A DNA stretch of 64,000 nt from Algibacter sp045066735 (lineage in GTDB: Bacteria > Bacteroidota > Bacteroidia > Flavobacteriales > Flavobacteriaceae). Both the position numbers and the translations under genes were made by a program. Location of the stretch: NCBI RefSeq assembly GCF_045066735.1, contig NZ_JBISHH010000011.1, positions 62,001 to 126,000 on the forward strand, written 5' to 3'. Below the pieces are notes generated by a model that did no database searches, was not told the DNA's origin, and saw only the letters and a list, made by a program, of their open reading frames with translations. Shown piece after piece: positions 34,133 through 43,603 of this stretch; positions within the stretch are counted from its first letter, which is position 1; each line of letters begins with the position of its first letter.

Positions 34133-35350
34133 ATGAATAAAAGTATCCTATTAATCGCCTATTTACTGTGCTGTTTTATTTCAGAAGCACAAAAAAATGA
34201 TAGTATCGTTTTTAAAAATGGTATAGATAGCCCAAATCACTTAGCAACACATCATTTTGGAATGTTCAGTTCTAGAATTTCTACCAACTTTAAATTTCAA
34301 GCTCCTAAACGTAATACTTTCAGCTTCAACATATCTAACGGAAATACTTTCCATCCTTTTGTGGAAGCTTATTTACCAACAGATTCCGAAACAAGAGCAC
34401 AACTAAGCCAGTTAAAATGGCATGATCGACCTTTTTATTTTATTGATCAAGAAACCACACCTGCCGACTACATGAATATTGTTGTAGATGCTGTGATAAA
34501 AGAATTCCGCGTAAATTTAAGCATACCCCTATCTATACATCATGAATTAAGTATATCGCTTCGCTCTCACCTTATAACAAAGGGCAAATATCCATTTTCA
34601 CCTTTTACAAGTGATGAAAGTATAGAATGGTTCCACAGCAATATTGCCGGAGGAGAAGATCCATATGGCCGACGCTATTATGGATTAAATAAAGTAGATT
34701 TTAAATACACCGATAGAAACGGAAAAGTATTAGAATTTGAGAATAACGATTTTTTTATTGGAGGGATTGAACTTAATCACTTTTATTATCCTGAGTTTTT
34801 AATAAACAAAAGCCGTAATATTTTTATAAACTTTGGAAGCCACTTGGGTTTAAATACTTCAAAATATAACTCGGCTATAGACATTGGCGTATCTGCCAAT
34901 GCTGTTAAACAATTCAAATTAAAAAACAATTACGAGCTCAATATTGCTTTAGGAGCAAACCTTTTACGTAAAAATATAATAGATTTTCAAGATAATGTAG
35001 ATTTAGGCAATAATCCCTTTATAGCAACAACAGAAAGTACTATTGAAATTACAAAGTATACTAAAAAAGGAAACTACAATGCTTTTAGCATTAACTACCA
35101 ACTACAATCGCGTTATAACAATAAAGACGAAGCGAGTTACTATAAACTTGTGGGTAAGTGGAAAGAAATAAATGGTGGTTGGCAACATGGTGTGAGCACA
35201 CTTTACAAAACATTAACTAATTGGAATTTTACCTATACATATGGCAGGCCAAATATGCAATTGGCTTTTTATGTAAAAGAAGATTTTCTTGTAAATAACG
35301 CTCCGGATTTTCAAACGGGATTTAACATTAAAATACCCGTGCTCAATTAA
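34133..35350 (+). CDS. Predicted outer-membrane beta-barrel protein, unknown function (DUF3187-like)
   Basis: The 405-residue protein has a signal peptide (cut near ISEAQ) and then alternating amphipathic strands typical of an outer-membrane barrel. Segments such as NLSIPLSIHHELSISLRSH and the pattern of short loops recall DUF3187 proteins, but I hold that assignment loosely. It ends in a hydrophobic residue run (NIKIPVLN) that is not the classic aromatic terminus. It stands alone behind the tandem structured units, the last of which ends about 105 bases upstream and may contain its promoter. The function is unknown. Confidence 0.7.
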   Translation: MNKSILLIAYLLCCFISEAQKNDSIVFKNGIDSPNHLATHHFGMFSSRISTNFKFQAPKRNTFSFNISNGNTFHPFVEAYLPTDSETRAQLSQLKWHDRPFYFIDQETTPADYMNIVVDAVIKEFRVNLSIPLSIHHELSISLRSHLITKGKYPFSPFTSDESIEWFHSNIAGGEDPYGRRYYGLNKVDFKYTDRNGKVLEFENNDFFIGGIELNHFYYPEFLINKSRNIFINFGSHLGLNTSKYNSAIDIGVSANAVKQFKLKNNYELNIALGANLLRKNIIDFQDNVDLGNNPFIATTESTIEITKYTKKGNYNAFSINYQLQSRYNNKDEASYYKLVGKWKEINGGWQHGVSTLYKTLTNWNFTYTYGRPNMQLAFYVKEDFLVNNAPDFQTGFNIKIPVLN

Positions 35351-35466
35351 TAAAAAAGCAGGTTTTTGTTAATTTTAATTAAAATTTCGTTAATTTTCAC
35401 TCCTTCTGGTTATAATTTTATATAAAATAAATATTTTCACGTTATTAAATACTAACCCACAATAAT

Positions 35467-37902
35467 TTGAAAAAAACTACCAAACTTTTATTGTTGTCTC
35501 TAACAACAATAATACTGTCTTGTAATTCTGCAAAAAAGACAGCTGAAGCCGATGCAGCTAAAAAAATCATGCTCGCTAAAAAAGCGAAGGCCGACAAACT
35601 TAAAAAACAACAAATTCAGCCTTACAGTAAAATCGTTACAAAAGATGCTAAAACAGATATAGGTTTATTTAAAATCCATACTATAGACGATAAATATTTA
35701 TATGAAATTCCAGATTCTCTTTTCGATAGAGAAATGCTCATGGTAACCCGTATTGCTAAAACCGCAAGCGGACTTGGCTTTGGCGGCGGAAAAGAAAACA
35801 CACAAGTATTGCGCTGGCAAGTAAAGGATAAAAAAGTATTGCTACGTGTAGTATCTAATAACGTAGTAGCTGATAAATCGTTACCGATTCACGAGGCCGT
35901 TGTAAATTCTAATTTCGAACCTATTTTATATACTTTCCCTATAAAGGCTTTTAGCAAAGACTCTACAGCAACAGTTATCGATGTAACCGATTTATACAAA
36001 AAAGATGTAAACTCCTTAGGATTAAGCGTTAGAAATAAAAAAACTTACAAAGTTTCTCGATTAGACGATAGCAAATCTTACATAGAATCTGTAAAAAGTT
36101 ACCCATTAAATATTGAAGCGCGCCACGTAAAAACATATTACGCTGGTAATCCGCCCTCAAACTCTAGCACAGGTACGATAAGTATTGAAATTAACAACTC
36201 CATGATTTTACTACCCAAAACACCAATGAAACGTCGTTACTTCGATAAGCGTGTTGGTTGGTTTACAAGTAGCCAAACCGACTATGGTTTAGAAGCTCAA
36301 AAAAGTAAACAACTAACCTATTTAGACCGTTGGAGATTAGAAGTAAAAGATGAAGATTTAGAAAAATTTAAAAATGGCGAACTAGTTGAACCTAAGAAAC
36401 AAATTATTTACTACATAGATAGAGCAACTCCTGTAAAATGGAGAAAATACATTAAGCAAGGTATCGAAGACTGGCAAATTGCTTTTGAAGCTGCAGGTTT
36501 TAAAAATGCTATTATCGCTAAAGACCCACCGAGCGTAGAAGAAGATCCGGAATGGACTCCAGAAGATGCACGCTATTCTGTTGTACGCTACTTGGCTTCA
36601 CCAATACCTAATGCCAATGGGCCACATGTTAGCGACCCTAGATCTGGTGAAATTTTAGAATCTGATATAAACTGGTATCATAACGTAATGAGTTTAGTAA
36701 ATGGTTGGTTCTTTACACAAACAGCTGCTGCTAACAAAAATGCTCAAAACTCTGAATTTACAGATGAGGTTATGGGAGAACTAATCCGTTTTGTATCCTC
36801 TCACGAAGTTGGCCATACTTTAGGCTTACCGCACAACATGGGAAGCAGTTCGGCTTACAAAGTTGAAGATTTGCGTGACCCAGAATTCACAAAAAAATAT
36901 GGAACCGCGCCATCTATTATGGATTATGCACGATTCAATTACATTGCACAACCAGAAGATGTTGGAGTTTCACTATTTCCTAATATTGGTATTTATGACA
37001 AATACTCGATTGCTTGGGGATATAAACCTATTTTAGACAAAACAGCTGTTGAAGAAAAAGAAACTTTAGACGGTTGGATTATGGCCCACGATGGCGATCC
37101 ACTTTACAGATTTGGGAAGCAACAAAGAGAAACCATAGATCCTAGCTCGCAAACCGAAGACCTAGGAGACGACGCTATTTTAGCAAGTACTTATGGTATT
37201 AAAAATTTAAAACGCGTTGTCCCTAACTTAATTGAATGGACTACTAAAAACACATCGGATTACGAGGATTTAAAAACTATGTATGGCCATGTGTTTTCAC
37301 AATTCAACCGCTATATGGGGCATGTTGCCAATAACGTTGGTGGTGTTTACGAAAACTATAAAACAGCCGATCAAGAAGGTGCTGTTTACAGCCATGTAAA
37401 CAAAGCACATCAAAAAAATTGCTTGTTATTTTTAAACAATCAATTATTTGAAACTCCAAAATGGTTAATCTCTCCAGAAATTAATGATAAAATTCAGTCT
37501 TCAGGAATTATAGAACGCATTAACGCCGTGCAAGCACGAACGTTAAACAACCTTTTAAGCACCTCTAGAATGCAACGAATGATAGAGAACGAATCGCTTA
37601 ACGGAAACGACGCATACGCGCTTACAAGCATGATGCGTGACTTAAGAAACGGCGTTTGGAAAGAATTAAACACCGGAAAAAATATAGATACTTACAAGCG
37701 TAATTTACAACGTGCACATGTTAACAGATTAGCTTATTTAATGACGAGTACAAGTAACTCGGATATTAAAGCTATTTCTCGTGCCGAACTTACTACTTTA
37801 AAAAACCTAGTACGCTCGCGAATTGGTTCTAGAAACGCTATTACAAATATTCACCTTAGAGATATGGTAGAGCAAATTAATGCTATTTTAGACCCTAAAT
37901 AA
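35467..37902 (+). CDS. Zinc-dependent metalloprotease, metzincin lipoprotein (DUF5117/DUF5118 type)
   Basis: The 811-residue protein starts with TTG and has a lipobox (ILSC, Cys19), followed by an Ala/Lys-rich linker. It matches the large Bacteroidota zinc metalloproteases annotated with DUF5117 and DUF5118 domains. The metzincin site HEVGHTLGLPH lies at 446-456 and the Met-turn SIMDYARFNY follows about 35 residues later. It probably sits on the outer membrane or in the periplasm and degrades proteins or peptides; the substrate is unknown. It is a single gene closed by a strong terminator. No ATG precedes the signal peptide, so TTG is the likely start. Confidence 0.9.
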   Translation: MKKTTKLLLLSLTTIILSCNSAKKTAEADAAKKIMLAKKAKADKLKKQQIQPYSKIVTKDAKTDIGLFKIHTIDDKYLYEIPDSLFDREMLMVTRIAKTASGLGFGGGKENTQVLRWQVKDKKVLLRVVSNNVVADKSLPIHEAVVNSNFEPILYTFPIKAFSKDSTATVIDVTDLYKKDVNSLGLSVRNKKTYKVSRLDDSKSYIESVKSYPLNIEARHVKTYYAGNPPSNSSTGTISIEINNSMILLPKTPMKRRYFDKRVGWFTSSQTDYGLEAQKSKQLTYLDRWRLEVKDEDLEKFKNGELVEPKKQIIYYIDRATPVKWRKYIKQGIEDWQIAFEAAGFKNAIIAKDPPSVEEDPEWTPEDARYSVVRYLASPIPNANGPHVSDPRSGEILESDINWYHNVMSLVNGWFFTQTAAANKNAQNSEFTDEVMGELIRFVSSHEVGHTLGLPHNMGSSSAYKVEDLRDPEFTKKYGTAPSIMDYARFNYIAQPEDVGVSLFPNIGIYDKYSIAWGYKPILDKTAVEEKETLDGWIMAHDGDPLYRFGKQQRETIDPSSQTEDLGDDAILASTYGIKNLKRVVPNLIEWTTKNTSDYEDLKTMYGHVFSQFNRYMGHVANNVGGVYENYKTADQEGAVYSHVNKAHQKNCLLFLNNQLFETPKWLISPEINDKIQSSGIIERINAVQARTLNNLLSTSRMQRMIENESLNGNDAYALTSMMRDLRNGVWKELNTGKNIDTYKRNLQRAHVNRLAYLMTSTSNSDIKAISRAELTTLKNLVRSRIGSRNAITNIHLRDMVEQINAILDPK

Positions 37903-37930
37903 AAACGAGTTATTTAATTAACACACCTAT

Positions 37931-37961
37931 AAAAGGCTTCCGCTATGGAAGCCTTTTTTTT
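37931..37961 (+). terminator. Terminator of the metalloprotease gene
   Basis: AAGGCTTCC and GGAAGCCTT pair around the loop GCTAT and are followed by eight T. Confidence 0.92.
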
Positions 37962-38049
37962 GTTAAAAGCTAGTTAAATTCGCAAACCTTTTTAAACCTT
38001 TTTGAAATGTAAAAGTCCTAATAGCAAATAAACATTAAAACTTAAAAAG

Positions 38050-38520
38050 ATGAAAAAATTAATAATTATTGCATTAGCTTTTATTGGATTACAAGCAACT
38101 GCTCAAAGAAAAGAAGGCGGACCAAGAAATCATGACAGAGGAGAAAAAATGATGAATCTTACTGCAAATGAAATGGCAACGCTACAAACTAAAAAAATGA
38201 CTTTAGCATTAGATTTAGATCAAGGGCAACAAAACAAAATTTACACTATAAATTTAGACAATGCCACAAAACGCAAAGCTATGATGGATGAACGAAAAGC
38301 TAAGAAAGAAGCTGGAACTTCAGAAAAACCGTCAAAAGAAGAACGTTTAAAAATGATGAACGATATGCTTGACCACAAAATTGAGGAAAAAGCTAAAATG
38401 AAAAAGATTTTAAACGATGAGCAATACACCGAATGGGTAAAATCTTTAGAGAAAAGAGAGCATAAAAAACGTGGTAATAAAGGCGGCAATAAAAAAGGCC
38501 AAAACCACAAAAAAGACTAA
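38050..38520 (+). CDS. Small secreted basic protein, Spy/DUF4890-like
   Basis: The 156-residue protein has a signal peptide (cut near LQATAQ), then a highly charged helical body with LTANEMATLQTKKMTLALDL and LDQGQQNKIYTINLDNA. The motif-like pair of helices and the C-terminal Lys/Gly/His-rich tail resemble the DUF4890 or Spy-like periplasmic proteins often found in Bacteroidota. It may bind unfolded proteins or metal, but this is inference. It stands alone between the metalloprotease and the convergent RMD1-family gene, ending in a hairpin terminator. Confidence 0.75.
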   Translation: MKKLIIIALAFIGLQATAQRKEGGPRNHDRGEKMMNLTANEMATLQTKKMTLALDLDQGQQNKIYTINLDNATKRKAMMDERKAKKEAGTSEKPSKEERLKMMNDMLDHKIEEKAKMKKILNDEQYTEWVKSLEKREHKKRGNKGGNKKGQNHKKD

Positions 38521-38552
38521 AATATTTTGTTAGATTGTTTTTAGTTAATAAG

Positions 38553-38586
38553 AAAGTGCATTTCAAAATTTTGAAATGCGCTTTTA
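38553..38586. terminator. Bidirectional terminator
   Basis: The palindrome GCATTTCAAAATTTTGAAATGC is flanked by AAAG and CTTTT. It lies between the convergent Spy-like and RMD1-family genes. Confidence 0.85.
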
Positions 38587-38608
38587 TTTTGCTTTAAATT
38601 AGCCTGTA

Positions 38609-39388
38609 TTACCCTAAAACCTTACCTATAAACATATCGACCACCTCGATAACAATAAGAATGATAATAATCCATTCTAACCTGCTACTTTCCTTATGAT
38701 CCATAATATCTTTAAACAACTCTAGGTTATCTTTTATAATCTCAATTCGATCGTGAATTAATCGGTAACGGTCTTGCAAATCAAAGGTGCGTTTTAAATC
38801 CTGATTTAGCCTATTAAGCTGCTCATTTTCCCATGTAATTTCAGGAGAATCGAAAATATATAAATTCTCTGAAATTTTATTTTTGATATTTAAAATCTTT
38901 CCTATAAACCGTTTTAGTTTATTTCCCGAAATATCAAGCGTTCCTTTTTCTTCTAAAAACAAAGTATGTTTATTTGTTTCTATAAGAAGCTCTTCTGTTA
39001 TTTCAGCATATCGATCTAAAGCAACAGATTGCGATGTATTAAGCATTACTAAACGTATCATTTCTTTATCTAGTTTAGGGAGAACAACATGGTTAAAAGT
39101 AACCCGTAATGCCTCTGGTTTCACAATTACAGAAACGGACTCAGACAGTTTTTCGGTAAAATAATTAGAACAAAACGGTTTTATTTGCTTCAATGCTTGT
39201 TCAATTTCATCGTGCGATAAATTGAAAAAAGACACCATTCCGTATTGAAAGATGTATATAAATTTTTGATCTGAACTTTTATAATAAAGTTCATCGCTAT
39301 CTTGAAACACTAATTGCCACGGCAACTCTTGTTTACTAGTTTTTAATTGGATAGCACTAGCTACTTGGTAAGCAACTACGCGGTACAT
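38609..39388 (-). CDS. RMD1/DUF155-family membrane protein
   Basis: The 259-residue protein matches the RMD1 (DUF155) family. The N-terminal alpha-beta part includes FIYIFQYGMVSFFN, and the C-terminal part is a long coiled coil (RTFDLQDRYRLIHDRIE, DNLELFKDIMDHKESSRLEW) followed by one membrane helix (IIIILIVIEVVDMF). Yeast and mitochondrial relatives support meiosis and mitochondrial translation, but bacterial roles are not established. The coiled coil and tail anchor suggest a cytoplasmic protein held at the inner membrane. It is a single gene. Confidence 0.88.
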   Translation of the reverse strand: MYRVVAYQVASAIQLKTSKQELPWQLVFQDSDELYYKSSDQKFIYIFQYGMVSFFNLSHDEIEQALKQIKPFCSNYFTEKLSESVSVIVKPEALRVTFNHVVLPKLDKEMIRLVMLNTSQSVALDRYAEITEELLIETNKHTLFLEEKGTLDISGNKLKRFIGKILNIKNKISENLYIFDSPEITWENEQLNRLNQDLKRTFDLQDRYRLIHDRIEIIKDNLELFKDIMDHKESSRLEWIIIILIVIEVVDMFIGKVLG

Positions 39389-39484
39389 GTTATGTTATAA
39401 AGTATTTGTTATTTTTAGAGTAGGGAATTTTAAACCCGACAAGTTTTTAACACCTATCAGGTCTAAAAATACTGTATTAAATAT

Positions 39485-39709
39485 TTAATCTATCGGTTTT
39501 AAACTTTGAACCCTATATATGGCATCATCTCCATCTGCATCTTCAACAAATGTGATTCTGAATTCTTTATCCACCATAGACTCATCGTTTTTTAAATCGA
39601 ATTGTTTTAAAACACGCGGATGCACTTCTTCAAAAGCTAGCTCCTCGCCATTTTCAAACCAAAAATTAAAATAACCGTTTTCGAAAGATTTAAAAACAGC
39701 TGTTCTCAT
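39485..39709 (-). CDS. Small protein of unknown function
   Basis: The 74-residue soluble protein is rich in Glu, Asp and Phe and has no signal peptide or membrane segment. It looks like a small beta fold (FNFWFENGEELAFEEV, then EFRITFVEDADGDDAIYRV). I do not recognise a family. It lies 14 bases after the acidic protein gene at 39724, and the two are probably cotranscribed. Confidence 0.7.
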   Translation of the reverse strand: MRTAVFKSFENGYFNFWFENGEELAFEEVHPRVLKQFDLKNDESMVDKEFRITFVEDADGDDAIYRVQSLKPID

Positions 39710-39723
39710 AATATTAAATTGTG

Positions 39724-40038
39724 TTAATCGTTATCGTCGTCTTCCAAGCTCGGGTCTTGTACAGCTTCAGGATCATTATCATCAAAATCTTCATAATCAT
39801 CTTCATCATAATTCTCCATAGTTACTGCCAATTTCGAACTTACTTTTACTAAATATTTTGTATCCTCGGTAGTTACTTCTACCGCTTCTATAATTTCGTT
39901 ATGTTGATTTTTAAATGAAATAATTTGATCATCATCATAACCATCAGGATATCGTTCTACTAATAAAGCTAATATTTCAGGTGTCAATTTTTTAAAATCA
40001 ACTATGACACGTTTTAAGTTTTCGTTTCTATTTTTCAT
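39724..40038 (-). CDS. Small acidic-tailed protein of unknown function
   Basis: The 104-residue protein starts basic (MKNRNENLKRVIVDFKKL), has a helix-strand middle with ERYPDGYDDDQIISF and TKYLVKVSS, and ends in a strongly acidic tail rich in Asp and Glu. Relatives in Flavobacteriaceae are common and are sometimes labelled DNA primase, a label I cannot support from this sequence. I use the ATG at 40038; an upstream start adds only a Lys/Asn-rich stretch. It probably shares a transcript with the small gene at 39485. Confidence 0.75.
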   Translation of the reverse strand: MKNRNENLKRVIVDFKKLTPEILALLVERYPDGYDDDQIISFKNQHNEIIEAVEVTTEDTKYLVKVSSKLAVTMENYDEDDYEDFDDNDPEAVQDPSLEDDDND

Positions 40039-40172
40039 GTGTTGGTTTTTATTTTTTTTATTAGGTTTCACATGTACCCTATTTAATGAAATATTATTTT
40101 CTTACTTTGGGTAAAATTGTTTTTTTGGTTAAAGCATTGTTTATGCCAAAAGATAAATATAATTATTTATGA

Positions 40173-41699
40173 TTACTTAACACGAATTACATCATAAAAA
40201 TCTTTTCGTCTATCCTTAAGGTTTTTAACGGCTCCAAAAGAATGCAGTTCTCTCAATAAACTAAGATCTACATCGGCTACTAAAATCATTTCAGTATTGG
40301 TTGTAGCTTCAGCTTTTATGCCATTACTTGGAAATGAGAAATCGCATGGCGTAAATACCGCAGATTGCGCATATTGTATATCCATATTATTCACATTTGG
40401 CAAATTACCAACACTTCCCGCAATAGCCACATAACACTCATTCTCTACAGCACGTGCTTGCGCACATAAACGCACTCGAGAATATCCGTTTTGCGTATCG
40501 GTTAAAAATGGTACAAACAAAATATCCATACCTTCATCTGCCAATAATCTAGACAACTCAGGAAACTCCGAATCGTAACAAATTAAAATGCCTATTTTAC
40601 CACAATCGGTATTGAAAGTTTTTAATTTATCACCACGTTGCATTCCCCAAACCTTAGCTTCATCGGGTGTTACGTGTATTTTTTCATAACGCTCCAAGCT
40701 TCCATCTCTACGACATAAATAACCAACGTTATAAAGTTTATCGCCCACCAATTCTGGCATACTACCAGAAATAATATTGATATTGTATGAAATAGATAGC
40801 TGTTGCATTCTATTAACAATCGTTTCTGTAAATTTGGCCAACTCTCTAATAGCATCTGGCTCATGTAAGTGGTTAAACTCAGCCATTAACGGTGCATTAA
40901 AAAACTCTGGAAACACAGCGAAATCTGATCGATATGCCGAAACACTATCGATAAAATACTCTACCTGTTGCATTAAATCGTCTAGACCTTTATACGGGCG
41001 CATTTGCCACTGTATTAAACCTAAACGCACCACCGTTTTTACACTGCTTGCTTTTTTATTTGGTTTGGTATAAAATATATTATCCCACTCCATTAAAACA
41101 GCGTATTCGCTCGATGCAGTGTCGCCTTCTAAATAATTTTTTAAAACCCTTACCGGGTGAAAATCGTTTGATATTTGAAAGTTTAAAACAGGGTCATGAA
41201 TTTCCTTACGCTTTACTTTTTCAATATACTCCTTAGGCGATAAATCTCTATGCTTATGATAGTTTGGCATACGCCCTCCAAATACAATACTCTTTAAGTT
41301 TAATGTTTCGCAAACTTCCTTTCTATAATCGTAAAGTCGTCTACCCAAACGTAAACCTCTATATTCTGGTTTTATAAACACATCAATACCATAAAGCACA
41401 TCACCTTCGGGATCGTGATTTTTAAAAGATTCTCCCGAAATAATATCGCTATAGGTGTGGTTATCATCAATTTTATCGTAATCGACAATAAGGGATAATG
41501 CACAACCCGCAAGATTTCCATCTATTTTAATAACCACCTGTCCTTCTGGAAACATGGTGGTTAATTTTTGAATGTGATCTTTTTTCCAATATGAATCTAG
41601 CACACCGCCATAAGACTCTAAAGTTGCTGCTTTTAATTCCTCAAAATCATCAACTGTTAGATACTTTAATTCTATATTTTCTATTTTATTGGTATCCAT
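40173..41699 (-). CDS. GNAT acetyltransferase fused to carbon-nitrogen hydrolase (nitrilase superfamily)
   Basis: The 508-residue protein joins two enzymes. The N-terminal GNAT domain (about 10-200) has the acetyl-CoA loop EYRGLRLGRRLYDYR. The C-terminal nitrilase domain (about 225-505) has the Glu-Lys-Cys triad in FPEFF, YEKIHVTP and ILICYDSEFPE. Nitrilase-family relatives cleave amides such as N-carbamoylputrescine. It begins one base after the deoxyhypusine-synthase-like gene stops and is the last gene of a polyamine operon. A role in acetylating or de-amidating polyamine-related compounds is therefore plausible but unproven. The fusion itself is known in annotated bacterial genomes. Confidence 0.92.
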   Translation of the reverse strand: MDTNKIENIELKYLTVDDFEELKAATLESYGGVLDSYWKKDHIQKLTTMFPEGQVVIKIDGNLAGCALSLIVDYDKIDDNHTYSDIISGESFKNHDPEGDVLYGIDVFIKPEYRGLRLGRRLYDYRKEVCETLNLKSIVFGGRMPNYHKHRDLSPKEYIEKVKRKEIHDPVLNFQISNDFHPVRVLKNYLEGDTASSEYAVLMEWDNIFYTKPNKKASSVKTVVRLGLIQWQMRPYKGLDDLMQQVEYFIDSVSAYRSDFAVFPEFFNAPLMAEFNHLHEPDAIRELAKFTETIVNRMQQLSISYNINIISGSMPELVGDKLYNVGYLCRRDGSLERYEKIHVTPDEAKVWGMQRGDKLKTFNTDCGKIGILICYDSEFPELSRLLADEGMDILFVPFLTDTQNGYSRVRLCAQARAVENECYVAIAGSVGNLPNVNNMDIQYAQSAVFTPCDFSFPSNGIKAEATTNTEMILVADVDLSLLRELHSFGAVKNLKDRRKDFYDVIRVK

Positions 41700-41700
41700 T

Positions 41701-42675
41701 TTATTGACCTAAAAGGTAAGCAAAGATTAAAGGTGCAACAATAGTAGCATCGCTTTCAATAATAAATTTAGGCGTATTAATATCTAGTTTACCCCAAGTA
41801 ATTTTCTCGTTTGGCACAGCTCCAGAATATGAGCCATAACTGGTTGTAGAGTCGCTAATTTGACAAAAATAACTCCAAAACGGTGTATCAGTACGCTCCA
41901 TATCTTGGTACAACATTGGCACTACGCATATTGGAAAATCTCCAGCGATACCTCCACCTATTTGAAAAAAGCCTATTCCTTTAGATGAATTATCAGTATA
42001 CCAATCTGCTAAAAACGTCATATATTCAATACCAGATTTTACAGTACTTGCTTTTAATTCTCCTTTTAAAACGTAACTCGCAAAAATATTACCCATAGTA
42101 CTATCTTCCCAACCTGGGCAAACAATAGGCAAGTTTTTTTCCGCTGCAGCATACATCCACGAATCTTTTAAATCAATTTCATAATACTCTTCTAAAACTC
42201 CAGAAAGTAACATTTTGTACATATACTCATGAGGTAAAAAACGCTCGCCATTAGCTTCAGCATCTTTCCAAATTTTCACTATATGCTCTTGTAACCTTCT
42301 AAAAGCTTCCTCTTCAGGAATACAAGTATCAGTTACGCGGTTTAAGCCTTTTTCTAATAAAGCCCACTCATCTTCAGGAGTTAAATCACGATAGTTAGGC
42401 ACACGTTTGTAATGAGAGTGCGCTACTAAATTCATGATATCTTCTTCTAAATTCGCACCAGTACAAGAAATGATTTGTACTTTATCTTGACGAATCATTT
42501 CAGCAAAACTCTTGCCTAATTCAGCAGTACTCATAGCACCCGCCAAAGACACTAACATTTTAGCCCCAGAATTTAACTGTGCCTCATATCCCTTTGCAGC
42601 ATCTACCAAAGCAGCGGCGTTAAAGTGTAAATAATGTTTTTCTATAAATTGCGAAATTGGTCCTTTAGTACTCAT
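41701..42675 (-). CDS. Deoxyhypusine synthase-family protein (possible homospermidine synthase)
   Basis: The 324-residue protein belongs to the deoxyhypusine synthase family, which in eukaryotes and archaea transfers an aminobutyl group from spermidine to eIF5A. Bacteria lack eIF5A, so another acceptor is expected. NAD-site segments such as ISCTGANLEEDIMNL and GGGIAGDFPI are present, and the Lys that forms the enzyme imine in eukaryotic enzymes is kept as Lys296 in ITWGKL. Placed after arginine decarboxylase and agmatinase, it could make sym-homospermidine from putrescine, the major polyamine reported in many Flavobacteriaceae. I use the ATG at 42675, which overlaps the agmatinase end by 11 bases. 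Confidence 0.9.
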   Translation of the reverse strand: MSTKGPISQFIEKHYLHFNAAALVDAAKGYEAQLNSGAKMLVSLAGAMSTAELGKSFAEMIRQDKVQIISCTGANLEEDIMNLVAHSHYKRVPNYRDLTPEDEWALLEKGLNRVTDTCIPEEEAFRRLQEHIVKIWKDAEANGERFLPHEYMYKMLLSGVLEEYYEIDLKDSWMYAAAEKNLPIVCPGWEDSTMGNIFASYVLKGELKASTVKSGIEYMTFLADWYTDNSSKGIGFFQIGGGIAGDFPICVVPMLYQDMERTDTPFWSYFCQISDSTTSYGSYSGAVPNEKITWGKLDINTPKFIIESDATIVAPLIFAYLLGQ

Positions 42676-43603
42676 CGTTGTCACTGAATTTAGAAGTGTT
42701 AGTTTTTTGTTTTGTATTGTCGTAGGCGTTATCATAATCATCACCTGCGTCTTCGTTCATAAATTTATAGCTAAGCATTTTATAATACAATTTAGCAGCT
42801 AAAAAGTCTGACGATTTTTCTTTTTTATTTGGGCAAAGTTCCACAATATCGAAACCTACCACATTTTTCTCTTCGAACACTTGCTTTAAAAAATCTAGTG
42901 TTTCGTACCATAATAATCCACCTGGTTCTGGCGTACCTGTACTTGGCATAATCGAAGGATCAAAAGCATCTAGATCAAACGTAATGAATACATTATCCGT
43001 CATTTGATCGATTGCAGAATCCATCCAAGTATCATCCACAGCCATATCGTGTGCAAAATAAGTTTTCTCTTCGTCCATTACAGTTTTCTCCATAACGTCC
43101 ATAGAACGAATACCTACTTGTATCAAGTTGGTTGTTTGGCTTGCCTCGTAAACAGCGCAGGCGTGGTTACATGTAGAACCATCGTATTCCTTACGTAAAT
43201 CGGCGTGCGCATCAATATGCAAAACTGTTAAGCTCGGGTACATCTCATTAAATGCACGAATAGTACCTATAGAAATAGAATGTTCGCCTCCAAAAATGGT
43301 GACAAACTTATTTCTCTTAATATATTTTTTTGTCGCTTTATGCACGGCTTCTACCATAGCTTCAGGCGATTCGTTTTCGGTTACAGCATCGGCCAAATAC
43401 ACACCCTGGCGGTAAACTTCCGTCGCAGTTTCTATATCGTAAAGCTCCATATTTTCCGAAGCATCTAAAAACGCCTTAGGGCCTTTATCTGCTCCTTTTT
43501 GCCATGTACTTGTACCATCATAAGGCACAGGTATTAAAACAATTTTTGCAGTTTCCTTTTTTGCAAACTCTTCTGCAATGCCAGCGTAGGTATTATTGCT
43601 CAT
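42665..43603 (-). CDS. speB: Agmatinase
   Basis: The 312-residue protein is an ureohydrolase (arginase family). The binuclear manganese ligands are visible in GGEHSISIG, HIDAHADLRKEYDG and TFDLDAFDPSIMPSTG. Within the family, the neighbourhood with arginine decarboxylase favours agmatinase, which makes putrescine and urea from agmatine, over arginase. Its start overlaps the end of the arginine decarboxylase gene by 11 bases and its end overlaps the next gene by 11, so translation is likely coupled. Arginase or formiminoglutamase remain formal alternatives. Confidence 0.92.
   Translation of the reverse strand: MSNNTYAGIAEEFAKKETAKIVLIPVPYDGTSTWQKGADKGPKAFLDASENMELYDIETATEVYRQGVYLADAVTENESPEAMVEAVHKATKKYIKRNKFVTIFGGEHSISIGTIRAFNEMYPSLTVLHIDAHADLRKEYDGSTCNHACAVYEASQTTNLIQVGIRSMDVMEKTVMDEEKTYFAHDMAVDDTWMDSAIDQMTDNVFITFDLDAFDPSIMPSTGTPEPGGLLWYETLDFLKQVFEEKNVVGFDIVELCPNKKEKSSDFLAAKLYYKMLSYKFMNEDAGDDYDNAYDNTKQKTNTSKFSDNDEY

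Noticed and set aside
38241..38510. Minus-strand reading frame opposite the Spy-like gene
   Set aside because: It is rich in Phe, Ser and Leu as expected for the complement of a Lys/Glu-rich gene and has no start context or family.
39420..39470. Short repeat or terminator near the RMD1 gene
   Set aside because: Only an ACCT/AGGT mini-stem is present, too weak to call, and no second copy is seen in the window.
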